A stretch of DNA of 41,641 nucleotides from JBBQNY01 sp038255255 (GCA_038255255.1 JBBSLL010000028.1:1-41641); one strand, 5' to 3'. Counted from the stretch's first letter, positions 16,529 through 25,215 are shown. The notes: generated by a model not told the origin, from the letters alone. Program-made: numbers and translations.

Positions 16529-17473
16529 TCAGCCTCCTGCGGAATGGAGCGAACGGGCCAGCGCAAGGTAGAGCGGAATGCCGACCATGATGTTGAAAGG
16601 AAACGTCACACCCAGGGATGCCGCGAGAGACAGGGAAGGATCCGCTTCGGGCACGGCCAAGCGCATCGCCGCGGGCACGGCGATGTAGGAAGCACTGGCC
16701 GCCAACGTCGCCAGTACTGCGGTGCCGCCCACCGACAAACCCAACATCCACCCAAGTCCGGCGCCCATCACGGCGGCCAGCATGGGAAATGCGATGGCGA
16801 AGACCACCAGAAACAGTCCGTATCGGCGCAGGCCCGTCACTTGCCCGGCGGTGATGAGACCCATTTCCAGCAGGAACAGCGCCAGCACACCTTTGAACAG
16901 GTCGAAAAACAAACCCTTGATCGGCTGGATCCCTTCCGCCCCGGCGGCCCAACCAATGAGCAGACCCCCGGTGAGCAGCACGATGCTCTTGCCCAGGAAG
17001 ACCTCGTGGGCGAGCGGTGCCCAGCGCGTGCCGCGCGTGATCCCACGGGCAAGCACGATGCCGACCACGATGGCCGGCATCTCCAGCAGCACCACGAACA
17101 GCGGCATGTATTCCTCGAAGGTCACACCCTGCGAGGCAAGATATGCCACGGCAACGGCGTAAGTGCCGACGCTGACCGAGCCGTAATGGGCGGCGATGGA
17201 TGCAGCGTCTGGACGTTTGAGACGCCCGACGTAGCGCAGCAGGGGAAAGGCGATCAACGGCAAGATCAGCCCCATCAGGATGACCGCGAGCATCTGCGGT
17301 GCCAGCGTGCCGAGTGACTGCCGGGACAACTCCACACCACCCTTGAGGCCGATGGCGAGCAGCAGCAGCACGGTGAGGAATTCGTAGATCGCTGAAGGCA
17401 GGCGCAGTTCGGAACGCGCCAGGCCCGCGACCAGGCCGAGGGTGAAAAAGAGGACGACCGGATCCAGCGTCAT
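16529..17473 (-). CDS. sbtA: Sodium-dependent bicarbonate transporter, SbtA family
   Basis: 314 residues, about ten membrane helices in two inverted halves, matching the SbtA (DUF897) family: DPVVLFFTLGLVAGLARSEL at the N-terminus, IYEFLTVLLLLAIGLKGG, and ASASYIAVPAAMRLAVPEAD near the C-terminus. It is expected to import HCO3- together with Na+ across the inner membrane. The ATG at 17473 is chosen because it overlaps the pyrC stop as ATGA; the frame is open further upstream but that part lies inside pyrC. sbtB follows after 3 bases. The placement behind pyrC suggests that imported bicarbonate feeds carbamoyl phosphate synthesis. Confidence 0.9.
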   Translation of the reverse strand: MTLDPVVLFFTLGLVAGLARSELRLPSAIYEFLTVLLLLAIGLKGGVELSRQSLGTLAPQMLAVILMGLILPLIAFPLLRYVGRLKRPDAASIAAHYGSVSVGTYAVAVAYLASQGVTFEEYMPLFVVLLEMPAIVVGIVLARGITRGTRWAPLAHEVFLGKSIVLLTGGLLIGWAAGAEGIQPIKGLFFDLFKGVLALFLLEMGLITAGQVTGLRRYGLFLVVFAIAFPMLAAVMGAGLGWMLGLSVGGTAVLATLAASASYIAVPAAMRLAVPEADPSLSLAASLGVTFPFNIMVGIPLYLALARSLHSAGG

Positions 17474-18582
17474 GGAGTTGGCGTGTCCCCGGGAGTTGCT
17501 CGCCCGGAGCACGCGTCTATCAGTTGCCACGCGACGGTTTCACCAGCCCGCAGTGGAATGATGGCATTCCGCCCTTCACCGAACTGGTGCGGCACCCTCC
17601 ACGGATGCTGTTCCAGCGTTATCCGGTCGTGGTTCCGCGGCAGGCCGTAGAAGTCCGCGCCGTGGAAACTGGCGAATGCTTCAAGCCGGTCGAGCGCGCC
17701 GGCTTGCTCGAAGGCTTCGGCATACAACTCGATGGCCGCATGCGCGGTGTAGATGCCTGCGCAGCCGCAGGCGGACTCCTTGGCGCGTTTCGGGTGCGGC
17801 GCACTGTCGGTGCCGATGAAGAACTTCGGGTTGCCGCTCGTGGCGGCCGCGAGCAACGCCTGGCGGTGTTCTTCGCGCTTGAGAACGGGCAGACAGTAAT
17901 AGTGCGGACGCACGCCTCCGCTGAACATCGCATTACGGTTGAGCAGCAGATGGTGAGCGGTGATGGTTGCGGCGACGCGGGGATGCGCCTGAACGACGAA
18001 CTCCACCGCTTGACGCGTCGTGATGTGTTCAACCACCACGCGCAGGCGTGGGAAGCGTGCCAGCACAGGAACAAGGTGGCGTTCGATGAACACATGCTCG
18101 CGATCGAACACATCTACAGACGGGTCGGTCACTTCACCATGCACCAGCAGCGGCAGATCGAGTTCTTCCATCGCGCCAAGGACCGCGTCGCAGCGGCGGA
18201 CGTCGGTCACCCCCGAATCCGAATTGGTCGTGGCGCCAGCGGGATACCACTTCACGCCGTGCACTTTGCCGCTGGCCTTGGCTGCGGCGATTTCAGCGGG
18301 CGGCATGCTTTCCGTCAGGTACAACGTCATCAATGGCTCGAAAGAGAGTCCCAGTGGCACGGCCGCAATGATCCGCTGGCGATAGGCAAGCGCATCTGCC
18401 GTCGTGGTCACTGGCGGCACGAGATTAGGCATCACGATCGCGCGGGCGAAGCGTCGTGCCGTATCCGCAACAACGCGCGCAAGCATGTCGCCATCGCGCA
18501 GGTGCACGTGCCAATCGTCGGGGCGTGTCAAGTCAAGCCTGCGCCCGACGTGTCCTTGCCCGATGTCCGCATGCTGAGTCAC
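17470..18582 (-). CDS. pyrC: Dihydroorotase, PyrC class II
   Basis: 370 residues. It catalyses the reversible cyclisation of N-carbamoyl-L-aspartate to dihydroorotate in de novo pyrimidine synthesis. The binuclear zinc ligands are in place: H25 and H27 (DDWHVHLRD), K111 (HGVKWYPAGATTNSDSG, carboxylated Lys), H148, H186 and D259 (GTDSAPH). Length and motifs are those of the E. coli-type homodimeric enzyme, slightly extended at the C-terminus. The start is a GTG at 18580-18582 with GGAGG about 7 bases upstream. Its stop overlaps the sbtA start, so it heads a pyrC-sbtA-sbtB operon. A promoter is expected in the 150-bp gap after terC. Confidence 0.95.
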   Translation of the reverse strand: MTQHADIGQGHVGRRLDLTRPDDWHVHLRDGDMLARVVADTARRFARAIVMPNLVPPVTTTADALAYRQRIIAAVPLGLSFEPLMTLYLTESMPPAEIAAAKASGKVHGVKWYPAGATTNSDSGVTDVRRCDAVLGAMEELDLPLLVHGEVTDPSVDVFDREHVFIERHLVPVLARFPRLRVVVEHITTRQAVEFVVQAHPRVAATITAHHLLLNRNAMFSGGVRPHYYCLPVLKREEHRQALLAAATSGNPKFFIGTDSAPHPKRAKESACGCAGIYTAHAAIELYAEAFEQAGALDRLEAFASFHGADFYGLPRNHDRITLEQHPWRVPHQFGEGRNAIIPLRAGETVAWQLIDACSGRATPGDTPTP

Positions 18583-18732
18583 GCCCCACCTCCATGCCGA
18601 TTACCGTATTCGCTGCGCTCTACGCCGAAGGGCGTCTTCGCAAAAGACCTGATTTCGCACACGTCACTTTCCCACTTTCCGCCGCCCCTGGAACCACGGC
18701 GGCAGGACCCATCGACGACTCCCAACTGCCGC

Positions 18733-19701
18733 TCATACCGCGCCCACAGAACTCTGCACTCGGGCGGGCCGCAGCACGCTTAGTGCCATCGTCGCGCCGA
18801 TGATCGCGACGACCACGCCGAGCGCCACACCCACCGGTATTTTGTAGAAGTCTATGAGCAGCATCTTGGTGCCAATGAAAATGAGCACCAAAGCGAGCCC
18901 AAAAGGCAACAAATGGAACCGGTCAGCCATGCCGGAAAGCATAAAGAACATGGCTCGCAGGCCGAGCACGGCGAATACGTTTGAAGTGAGGACGATGAAG
19001 GGATCCGTGGTGATCGCGAAGATCGCAGGGATCGAGTCGACCGCGAAAATGATGTCGGTGATGCCGATCAGGACCACGACCACGAAGAGCGGCGTGAGGC
19101 GACGCACTCCGTCAGAGCGCACGCTCAGTGCGCCGCCGTGGTACTCCGGGGTGAGCGGAAGTTTGCGTTGCATCCACTTGAGCACCGGGTTCGCGCCGAG
19201 GTCGGGAGTCTTGCCCGCGGCCCACAGCATCTTGGCGCCGGTGAGCAGCAGGAACGCGCCAAAGAAATAAAGCACCCAGTGGAACCTCGCCAGCAGCAAG
19301 GCGCCCGCGACGATCATGATCGCGCGCAGCGCGATCGCGCCGAGCACGCCAATGATCAGCACCTTTTGGCGCTGTTCCTCTGGCACAGCGAAATAGCTGA
19401 AAACCATCAGGAACACGAAGATGTTGTCGACCGCCAGCGACTTTTCGACCAGGTAGCCGGTCAGAAACTCGAGCGCGATCCGATTGCCGGGGCCGTCGCC
19501 GAATTGCCGAATGCCGTACCACCAAAGCCACGCATTGAACGCAAGCGCCAGCGCGACCCAGCCGGCACTCCAGCCGAGTGCTTCCCTGAAAGTCACTTTG
19601 TGGGCGCCGCCATGGCGCATGAGGACGAGATCGACGAGCAACGCTACGAGGACGAGCCCCGCAAACACGCTCCACAGCAACGGACTTCCGATGGTTTCCA
19701 T
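18733..19701 (-). CDS. TerC-family membrane protein (Alx-like), predicted Mn exporter
   Basis: 322 residues, seven to nine membrane helices. Family signatures are FLTGYLVEKSLAVDNIFVFL, with the acidic Asp/Asn motif in the membrane, and IGITDIIFAVDSIPAIFAIT, the second such motif. The protein matches TerC/Alx transporters, which export Mn2+ in several bacteria. The ATG at 19701 has GGAG about 9 bases upstream; the same frame continues through the leader but that part is RNA and pseudogene sequence. The leader carries a yybP-ykoY riboswitch, which fits the Mn role. Confidence 0.93.
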   Translation of the reverse strand: METIGSPLLWSVFAGLVLVALLVDLVLMRHGGAHKVTFREALGWSAGWVALALAFNAWLWWYGIRQFGDGPGNRIALEFLTGYLVEKSLAVDNIFVFLMVFSYFAVPEEQRQKVLIIGVLGAIALRAIMIVAGALLLARFHWVLYFFGAFLLLTGAKMLWAAGKTPDLGANPVLKWMQRKLPLTPEYHGGALSVRSDGVRRLTPLFVVVVLIGITDIIFAVDSIPAIFAITTDPFIVLTSNVFAVLGLRAMFFMLSGMADRFHLLPFGLALVLIFIGTKMLLIDFYKIPVGVALGVVVAIIGATMALSVLRPARVQSSVGAV

Positions 19702-19717
19702 GCATTTGCTCCGGCCG

Positions 19718-19725
19718 GACTTTCG
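19718..19725 (-). promoter_or_regulatory. Candidate alternative pairing partner of the riboswitch P1 strand
   Basis: CGAAAGTC here is the perfect complement of GACTTTCG, the 3' strand of the aptamer P1 stem. It sits about 17 bases before the terC start, beside CCGGAG. Pairing of P1 with this site and P1 closure are mutually exclusive, as expected for a switch. Flanking CGGCC and GGCCG can form a short stem that exposes or hides the ribosome-binding region. Confidence 0.5.
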
Positions 19726-19772
19726 GGCCGCGCTCGGGCGTGCATCGGAGGGACGCACTTCCGCCGCGGAAC

Positions 19773-19870
19773 GGCGAAAGTCTTGCTCGCAGACCTTTGC
19801 GGATCTGCCGCTGGACCGGAGCCTGCGCTCGTGATGACGGCACCAGCGATTGGGAGCTACTCCCTTTCGA
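19773..19870 (-). ncRNA. yybP-ykoY manganese riboswitch in the terC leader
   Basis: On the minus strand the leader reads CGAAAGGGAGTAGCTCCC, then CCGTCATCACGAG, then CTGCGAGCAAGACTTTCGCC. These are the conserved GGGAGUAG, the UCA-loop region and the GAGCAAGAC loop of the yybP-ykoY aptamer. The CGAAAG and CTTTCG ends pair as P1. The class senses Mn2+ and usually controls Mn exporters such as alx. The 3' edge is about 70 bp before the terC ATG, leaving room for a translational expression platform. Confidence 0.88.
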
Positions 19871-19911
19871 GTCGGGAGCCTAGCACGCTGGCTGCCGATA
19901 CCAACGGTGCG

Positions 19912-20022
19912 CGGTGCGGTAGGCACGACGTTCTTGTTCATGCGCAAGAAGTTCTGGGGATCCCAGGCGTTCCTGACCTCGACCAGCCGCATACCTCCGA
20001 CGCCTGTGTCGTTCGCATCCAG
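19912..20022 (-). pseudogene. C-terminal fragment of a berberine-bridge-type FAD oxidase
   Basis: The minus-strand frame reads MRLVEVRNAWDPQNFLRMNK and then NVVP. This closely resembles the BBE-domain C-terminus of FAD-linked oxidases (a ...L..vKn.wDP.NfFr.NqNI.P pattern). Only about 25 recognisable residues remain: a TAG lies 11 codons before the Met and the FAD-binding body is absent. The frame then runs without a stop into the terC leader. I read it as a leftover of a deleted gene. Confidence 0.55.
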
Positions 20023-20184
20023 CTAATGCGGTTGCCGGTATTCTGAAATTGAGCGATCGCGCGTGCGGGTTATCGGCACTCGCCGCTGTGCCAGAGCAAT
20101 TGTCACCGGCTCAGGCATCTCGGCCCCGGGAACCTGAAAGTTGTGAAAGCGCGGCGCTATCCGCCATCAGACATGGAGATTGAA
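20023..20184. other. Divergent promoter region between terC leader and the DUF4426-like gene
   Basis: About 160 bp that should carry the start of the terC transcript on the minus strand and the promoter of the lipoprotein gene on the plus strand. No box was assigned with confidence. Confidence 0.35.
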
Positions 20185-20709
20185 ATGAGCCAGTCAACGA
20201 GATCTCGCCTGCGCACCGCGACCACGTCACTGCGCCTGCTGGCGTGCGGCGCCGTCGTCCTGCTTGTCGCATGCAGCGGCGAGGATCAGGCCGCCAGCCC
20301 TGCCGCAGTGCCGATCACCGTCCCCGGAAGCGCGAGCCAGGTGGAGACCGATGTTGGGGATGCCTCGGTGACCGCCGTGGCGATCCAGACCTCGCAGATT
20401 CATGCCGGGGTGGCCGCAGAGCACGGGATCGAGCAGCGCGACGATCTGGTCATGCTGCGGGTTTCACCGCGGCAGGGCGAGATCGGGAGCATATCCAGCG
20501 CGCCGACCGAGGTAAGCGCAACGGTGACCGACCTGCGCGGCGCGACCCGCGCGCTCGAACTCGATGAGCGGATGGTGGCCGGCCTGGTGGACCATGTGGG
20601 GACGGTGCAGGTGACGCTTCCCGAAACACTGCGCTTCAACGTCACCGCGGTCTCGCAATCGGGGGAAACCGAGACTCTCGAGTTCTCGCGCGAGTTCCGC
20701 GCCCGCTGA
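20185..20709 (+). CDS. DUF4426-like lipoprotein
   Basis: 174 residues. The ATG at 20185 follows GGAG by about 7 bases and gives a twin-positive signal peptide with lipobox LVAC-S near residue 34. The mature domain reads QTSQIHAGVAAEHGIEQRDD, LVMLRVSPRQGE, then SATVTDLRGATRALEL and LPETLRFNVTAVSQSGETET. This pattern fits the DUF4426 family of short periplasmic or lipid-anchored beta proteins of unknown role. Earlier in-frame ATGs at 20143 and 20173 are less likely. It stands alone on the plus strand between minus-strand genes. Confidence 0.75.
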   Translation: MSQSTRSRLRTATTSLRLLACGAVVLLVACSGEDQAASPAAVPITVPGSASQVETDVGDASVTAVAIQTSQIHAGVAAEHGIEQRDDLVMLRVSPRQGEIGSISSAPTEVSATVTDLRGATRALELDERMVAGLVDHVGTVQVTLPETLRFNVTAVSQSGETETLEFSREFRAR

Positions 20710-21074
20710 TCCGTACCGGCCCTCGAAGAAAAGGTTCTTCACCCAACTCCGGGGAAGGCAGCCCGGAATGCTGTCGGCCGACCCAAGCGGACGCTCGGAA
20801 CTCGACTTGGACGGCTGAGCGCAGTCGAAGGGTCGCCAGGAAGAGAACTCGATGCGGCCACGATCCCGCAGGGCTGCGTTCGCCCCGCTGTGGGGGATCA
20901 GTGGGAATTGGCCGCGGACTGCGTGGCTGCGCGGCCCCGCAATTCCAAAATCGCACGCGCGAAACCCCGAGCCGCGCCCCAGCTGCACCCAAGCTTGAAC
21001 GCCGCCAACCCGGCAGGGCGTTTGAACTTCCCATACGCCAATGCCCCGGCTCCGAACAACGCTTGCTGGTTGCC
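20710..21074. other. 365-bp convergent intergenic region with a possible dispersed repeat
   Basis: Lies between the convergent DUF4426-like and asparaginase genes. GGCTGAGCGCAGTCGAAGG (20813-20831) resembles a motif often found in intergenic repeats of high-GC proteobacteria. Frames crossing the region have no starts or families I accept. Confidence 0.35.
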
Positions 21075-22193
21075 TCAGTAGCGTTCGAATATTTTCCGTA
21101 TTTCCAGATCGTTCCTCGTGCGGCCGAGGGCCAGCATCAGCAGGATGCGCGCTTTCTGCGGCGTCAGATGGGTGGCCTCGATCGGTGGAATCCACGGACC
21201 TTCCCAGCTCTTCTCATCGATGTGTTTGCAATGGCCGTTGTCTTCAGCAGGCACGCTGTCCCTGGGCGGCCATCGCCGTCCGACGTTGTCGCCGCTGGGA
21301 AACGCGGAAACGACGATTGTGCCCGCCCGCGCGAGACGCAGGTAAGCGAGCTTTTCCTCGCAGGTGAAAGAGGTGCTGCTGACGACAATGCCAGCCGGTG
21401 GTGTCTCGTAGCGGGGGCCTTGTCCCCCGGAATAGGAAAACAGCAGCTCAACCGCTGGCAGCGCCTCCATGCTGGAGAGATCGAATTCGCTGCTTTTGCC
21501 ATGCGGCCGGGTGGGCGCGAAGAAGAACTCCGCTCCGGCGTGGCTGATCAGCCCCAGCATGCCCATGTCGCCGGTCGAGAACCCACCCACCCGCTGGTAT
21601 AGCTTGCGGACTTCCCGCGCCGACAAGATGCGCCCGTCCATCGCCACCATTACGCCCTTGCCGACTGCCCCTGGCGCGACCGCCGTGCGCACGGCATCAA
21701 GCAGGTTTTGTGGGCCGTCGGCACTCAGTCCTGTTGCCGGCCGCTGCGCTCCGACCAGCACCACGGGCTTGTCCGATCGAACGGTGAGATACAGGAAAAA
21801 GGCAGTTTCCTCCAGCCGATCGGTGCCGTGGGTCACGACCACCCCGGCAACATCGTCCCGCTGGTTCAGTACGGCCTCGATCCGGCGCGACAGGTCGATC
21901 CACATTGCCGGCGTGATCAGTCCGCTGGGCACGTTGGAGAATTGCAGTGTCTCGATCCGAGCGTACTCCTTCAGCCTCGGCACCGACTCGACGACCTGCT
22001 CAGCACTGAGGCTTCCGGCCCGATAGCGGTCCGGATCATCCGCAACGTTCTGCACACCGGCTATCGTGCCTCCCGTGGCCACCAGCAATACGACAGGGAG
22101 CGCGGGGCGGTCGATATCTGCGTCCGCCCCTGCCGCCGGCAGTGCTGCACTGGCAAGCAGTCCGGCAAGAAAAGCGAGATCGCGCAGATTCAT
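21075..22193 (-). CDS. ansB: Exported L-asparaginase, type II
   Basis: 372 residues with an N-terminal signal peptide (LRDLAFLAGLLASAALPAAG). The asparaginase/glutaminase active site is complete: VLLVATGGTIAG with the nucleophile T43, THGTDRLEET with T124 and D125, and a Lys at the position of E. coli K162 (K197). The segment VGAQRPATGLSADGPQNLLD is also a family hallmark. It hydrolyses asparagine to aspartate and ammonia in the periplasm; some members also act on glutamine. It follows the M20 peptidase by 121 bp on the same strand and may share its transcript, giving a small peptide and amino-acid scavenging unit. The symbol is by family and not certain. Confidence 0.9.
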   Translation of the reverse strand: MNLRDLAFLAGLLASAALPAAGADADIDRPALPVVLLVATGGTIAGVQNVADDPDRYRAGSLSAEQVVESVPRLKEYARIETLQFSNVPSGLITPAMWIDLSRRIEAVLNQRDDVAGVVVTHGTDRLEETAFFLYLTVRSDKPVVLVGAQRPATGLSADGPQNLLDAVRTAVAPGAVGKGVMVAMDGRILSAREVRKLYQRVGGFSTGDMGMLGLISHAGAEFFFAPTRPHGKSSEFDLSSMEALPAVELLFSYSGGQGPRYETPPAGIVVSSTSFTCEEKLAYLRLARAGTIVVSAFPSGDNVGRRWPPRDSVPAEDNGHCKHIDEKSWEGPWIPPIEATHLTPQKARILLMLALGRTRNDLEIRKIFERY

Positions 22194-22314
22194 TGAGGTT
22201 CCTTGGATTGGTCAGGAGCGCGGCCGGCACATTGCCTCTCAGGCGCGTGCCGAGTATCCCGCAAACCATACGGGTGCCTCGAAGCCGGGAGTTGGCCGGT
22301 GCCCGGCGTGGCCG

Positions 22315-23859
22315 TTACGGTTGCGTGCGCATTCGCATTACCGCGGCCATCGTTGCGATGCCGTCCCACAGGTGGCCTACACGCAGGTTCTCGTTCTCCG
22401 CGTGCTGATTGTTGTCGGGATTCGCCAGTGGGATCACCAGAGTCGGAGCACCGGTCGCTTCGGTGATCACGACGAGCGGCAGGCTGCCGCCCATGGTCGG
22501 TGTCAGCATCAGTGAGTCGCCGGCAAGGGTACGCAGCGCGGCGATCACGTCGAGGGCGATCGGCAGGTCCATCGCCGTGCGCGAGGCGGCGTAGCCGCCG
22601 GGTACCAGCACAATCGTGGCGATCTTCGGGTAGCGCATGCGCTCGGCATCGGTTGGCGCGCGATCAATCACGTGAAAGCCCTGGCCTTCGACATGCGCAA
22701 GCAGGCGCCCAAACTGTCCACGCACGGTATTGCCCTTCACCAGACGCAGGTCGAGCGTGGCACGTGCCTCGGTCGGAATCACGTTTCGCGCCTGCGCGCC
22801 GACGTCGGCGGAACGGATACCGTTGATATTGAGCGACGGCAGGTTGATGGCCTCGGGCAAGGAAACACCCTGCATCTCGCCCGTGGTGAGTCCGAGGTCG
22901 CGCAACAGACCCGCCTCGTCGTCGGGAGCGGCTGCAAGGGCCTCGCGCTCGGCCGGGCCCAGCGGTTCGAGCCCGTCGTACCAGCCTGCCACCTGCACGC
23001 GCCCGTCCTCATCCTTCATCGAGGCCAGCAGCCGTGCGAGCCGCAACGCCGGATTCGCGGCGAAGTTGCCATAGTGTCCGCTGTGCAACGGGCGCTTGGG
23101 TCCATACACGGTGATGTCGACGTTGGCGTCGCCGCGCACGCCGAACACCAGTTGCCGGCGACCGCTCTGGTGCAGGGGGCCATCGGCGATCAACCACGCA
23201 TCGGCCGCGAGCAGCTCGCGATGCAGGTCCAGCACTTCGCGCAGGTGGGGCGAGCCCTGCTCCTCTTCGCCATCGAAGAACAGCTTGAGATTGACGGTCG
23301 GTCGCAGACCTGCCGCCTTCAGTGCGTCAGTGGCCGCCAGGATGGCGAAGACACCCGCCTTGTCGTCGGAAGCCGCACGCGCATACAGGCGCCAGTCGGA
23401 GGCGATAGGCCGCGTCGCATCACGTTCAACGATCGCAGGCGCGACGTCGAGACGACCGCGGCGCCATACCGGTGTCCACGGGTCGCTGGACCAGTCGGCC
23501 GGGTCAACTGGCTGGCCGTCGTAGTGCGCGTACAGCACCACCGTGCGCGTCGCACCTGGCACCAACCACTCGCCGTAGACGGCCGGTGGCGCGCTGCGAT
23601 CCGCGTTCTCCAGCAAGCGCGGCGACAGGCCACGACGCTCCATCATCTGGACCAGCATGTCTGCGTTGCGGCGGATCGCAGTGCTATCGGTCGCCACGTT
23701 GGGCAACCGCAGGAATCCCTCGTACTCGTCGAGCAACGCGTGTTGCTTACTCTGAGTCCACGCAGTGATTGCGTCGTGCTCGGAGTCGGCGGCTAGTGCA
23801 GGCGCTGCCAATACGAGTGTCGCAGCCACGCAGCCCAGCACACGCTTTGCCATGGACAT
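22315..23859 (-). CDS. Exported M20-family metallopeptidase (dipeptidase-like)
   Basis: 514 residues with a signal peptide (MSMAKRVLGCVAATLVLAAP). The ATG at 23859 is chosen for GGAG 8 bases upstream. The M20 metal site is visible: YAHYDGQPVDP (His and bridging region), the ASDDKAG Asp, DGEEEQGSP (catalytic and metal Glu), and the late His in NNQHAENENL. The lid or dimerisation domain lies between about residues 225 and 390. Such enzymes hydrolyse dipeptides or remove acyl groups; the exact substrate is open. 121 bp upstream of the asparaginase gene and 133 bp downstream of nhaA. Confidence 0.9.
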   Translation of the reverse strand: MSMAKRVLGCVAATLVLAAPALAADSEHDAITAWTQSKQHALLDEYEGFLRLPNVATDSTAIRRNADMLVQMMERRGLSPRLLENADRSAPPAVYGEWLVPGATRTVVLYAHYDGQPVDPADWSSDPWTPVWRRGRLDVAPAIVERDATRPIASDWRLYARAASDDKAGVFAILAATDALKAAGLRPTVNLKLFFDGEEEQGSPHLREVLDLHRELLAADAWLIADGPLHQSGRRQLVFGVRGDANVDITVYGPKRPLHSGHYGNFAANPALRLARLLASMKDEDGRVQVAGWYDGLEPLGPAEREALAAAPDDEAGLLRDLGLTTGEMQGVSLPEAINLPSLNINGIRSADVGAQARNVIPTEARATLDLRLVKGNTVRGQFGRLLAHVEGQGFHVIDRAPTDAERMRYPKIATIVLVPGGYAASRTAMDLPIALDVIAALRTLAGDSLMLTPTMGGSLPLVVITEATGAPTLVIPLANPDNNQHAENENLRVGHLWDGIATMAAVMRMRTQP

Positions 23860-23992
23860 CGAGGCTGCTCCACTTGGGGTTGCCAGACCATGCCGCATCT
23901 GCCGCAGGATCGCAACGCCGGGGAAAAATGTGTTCGCAACCTGGGTCAGCTGACGATCACGGCCTGATCACCGCGTGTCGCCGCCAGTTTGA

Positions 23993-25189
23993 TTACGCGA
24001 CTCCGGCCGGATCGGGACGTACCGAAGCGCCGGCTCGACGCAGCCACAGATAGCCGACCAGGCCCGACACGCACGACGCCAGCAGGATGGAAATCTTGGA
24101 CGCATCGATCTGCGCGGCGCTTCCTTCGAAAGCAAGATTGGCGATGAATATCGACATCGTGAACCCGATGCCCGCCAGCATTCCGGCCCCGGCGATGTGC
24201 TTCCACGTCAGATCGGAGGGCAGCTTGCAGATGCCGAGCGCGACCGCGATCGCGCAAAATGCGACGACTCCAATTGGCTTGCCCAGCACCAGGCCCGCGA
24301 AGATGCCGAGGCTGTTGGCCCCCATGAGGTCATCGGCCCAGCCGGAAGCGATGACGACGCCGGTGTTGGCCAGCGCGAATGCCGGCAGGATGAAAAACGC
24401 GACAGGTCGATGCAGGAAATTTTCCAGCCTGTGGGAGGGAGACGTGTCGTCCTCGGATTTCGCGGAGTAGGGGATCGCGAAGGCCAGCAGGACACCGGCG
24501 ATCGTGGGATGGACTCCGGACTTCAGCATCAGGAACCACATGACCACGCCACCCAGCAGGTAGACGCTAAGCAACCGCAGCTTGAAGGTCCGGTTGAGTA
24601 TCGAGAGGAACACGAAGACGGCAATGGCGCCCATGAGATATCGGGCAGATACCGTGTCCGTATAGAACACCGCAATGACCGCGACCGCACCCAGGTCGTC
24701 GATGACAGCCAGTGCGGTGAGGAAGATCTTGAGCGAGGCGGGGACGCTGCTACCGAGCAGCGCGAGGACGGCGAGCGCGAAGGCGATGTCCGTTGCCATC
24801 GGGATGCCCGCACCCCTCTCCGTCGGAAGTCCGGCGTTCAGCGCGTAGTGAACCAGCGCCGGCACGGCGATTCCGCCTGCGGCGGCGAACATGGGCAGCA
24901 GTGCGCTCCTGAGATCCGACAGCTCGCCGCTGTGGAACTCGCGTTCGAGTTCCAGGCCGACGAACAGGAAGAAGATCGCCATCAGCGCGTCATTGACCCA
25001 GTGCAGCACGGTGAGTCCGGCGAAGCTCCTCTGAAAAAGACCGAGGTATTCGGGCCCCAGGGCTGAATTCGCCAGGACGAGCGACAGGATCGTGCCGACG
25101 ACGAGCAGCAGGCCGCCCGACTTCTCCGACTTGAAGAAGGCGTTGTAGGTGTTGGTCAGGATGGTCTGCACGGCGCCTGTATCCGGCAT
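23993..25189 (-). CDS. nhaA: Na+/H+ antiporter NhaA
   Basis: 398 residues, twelve membrane helices. Signature residues of the E. coli protein are present: D134 (MATDIAFALAVLAL), and D164-D165 (LTALAVIDDLGAVAVI), which bind and move Na+ and H+. VGLELEREFHSGEL and the C-terminal GIGFTMSIFIANLAF are also typical. It expels Na+ in exchange for protons, mainly at alkaline pH or high salt. The ATG has no Shine-Dalgarno; the 25 bases before it form a perfect hairpin. It lies 38 bp after tilS on the same strand. Confidence 0.96.
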   Translation of the reverse strand: MPDTGAVQTILTNTYNAFFKSEKSGGLLLVVGTILSLVLANSALGPEYLGLFQRSFAGLTVLHWVNDALMAIFFLFVGLELEREFHSGELSDLRSALLPMFAAAGGIAVPALVHYALNAGLPTERGAGIPMATDIAFALAVLALLGSSVPASLKIFLTALAVIDDLGAVAVIAVFYTDTVSARYLMGAIAVFVFLSILNRTFKLRLLSVYLLGGVVMWFLMLKSGVHPTIAGVLLAFAIPYSAKSEDDTSPSHRLENFLHRPVAFFILPAFALANTGVVIASGWADDLMGANSLGIFAGLVLGKPIGVVAFCAIAVALGICKLPSDLTWKHIAGAGMLAGIGFTMSIFIANLAFEGSAAQIDASKISILLASCVSGLVGYLWLRRAGASVRPDPAGVA

Positions 25190-25190
25190 T

Positions 25191-25215
25191 GTTCAACGCC
25201 CGGTGGGCGTTGAAC
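25191..25215 (-). promoter_or_regulatory. Perfect 11-bp hairpin immediately before the nhaA start codon
   Basis: GTTCAACGCCC, a 3-base loop and GGGCGTTGAAC form an 11-bp perfect stem that ends one base before the nhaA ATG. No T tract follows, so it is not a typical intrinsic terminator. In the mRNA it would occupy the ribosome-binding position, so it could control nhaA translation; as DNA it could be an operator. Confidence 0.6.

Noticed and set aside
17524..18783. Plus-strand open frame opposite pyrC
   Set aside because: Antisense shadow; pyrC has all zinc ligands and a good GTG start.
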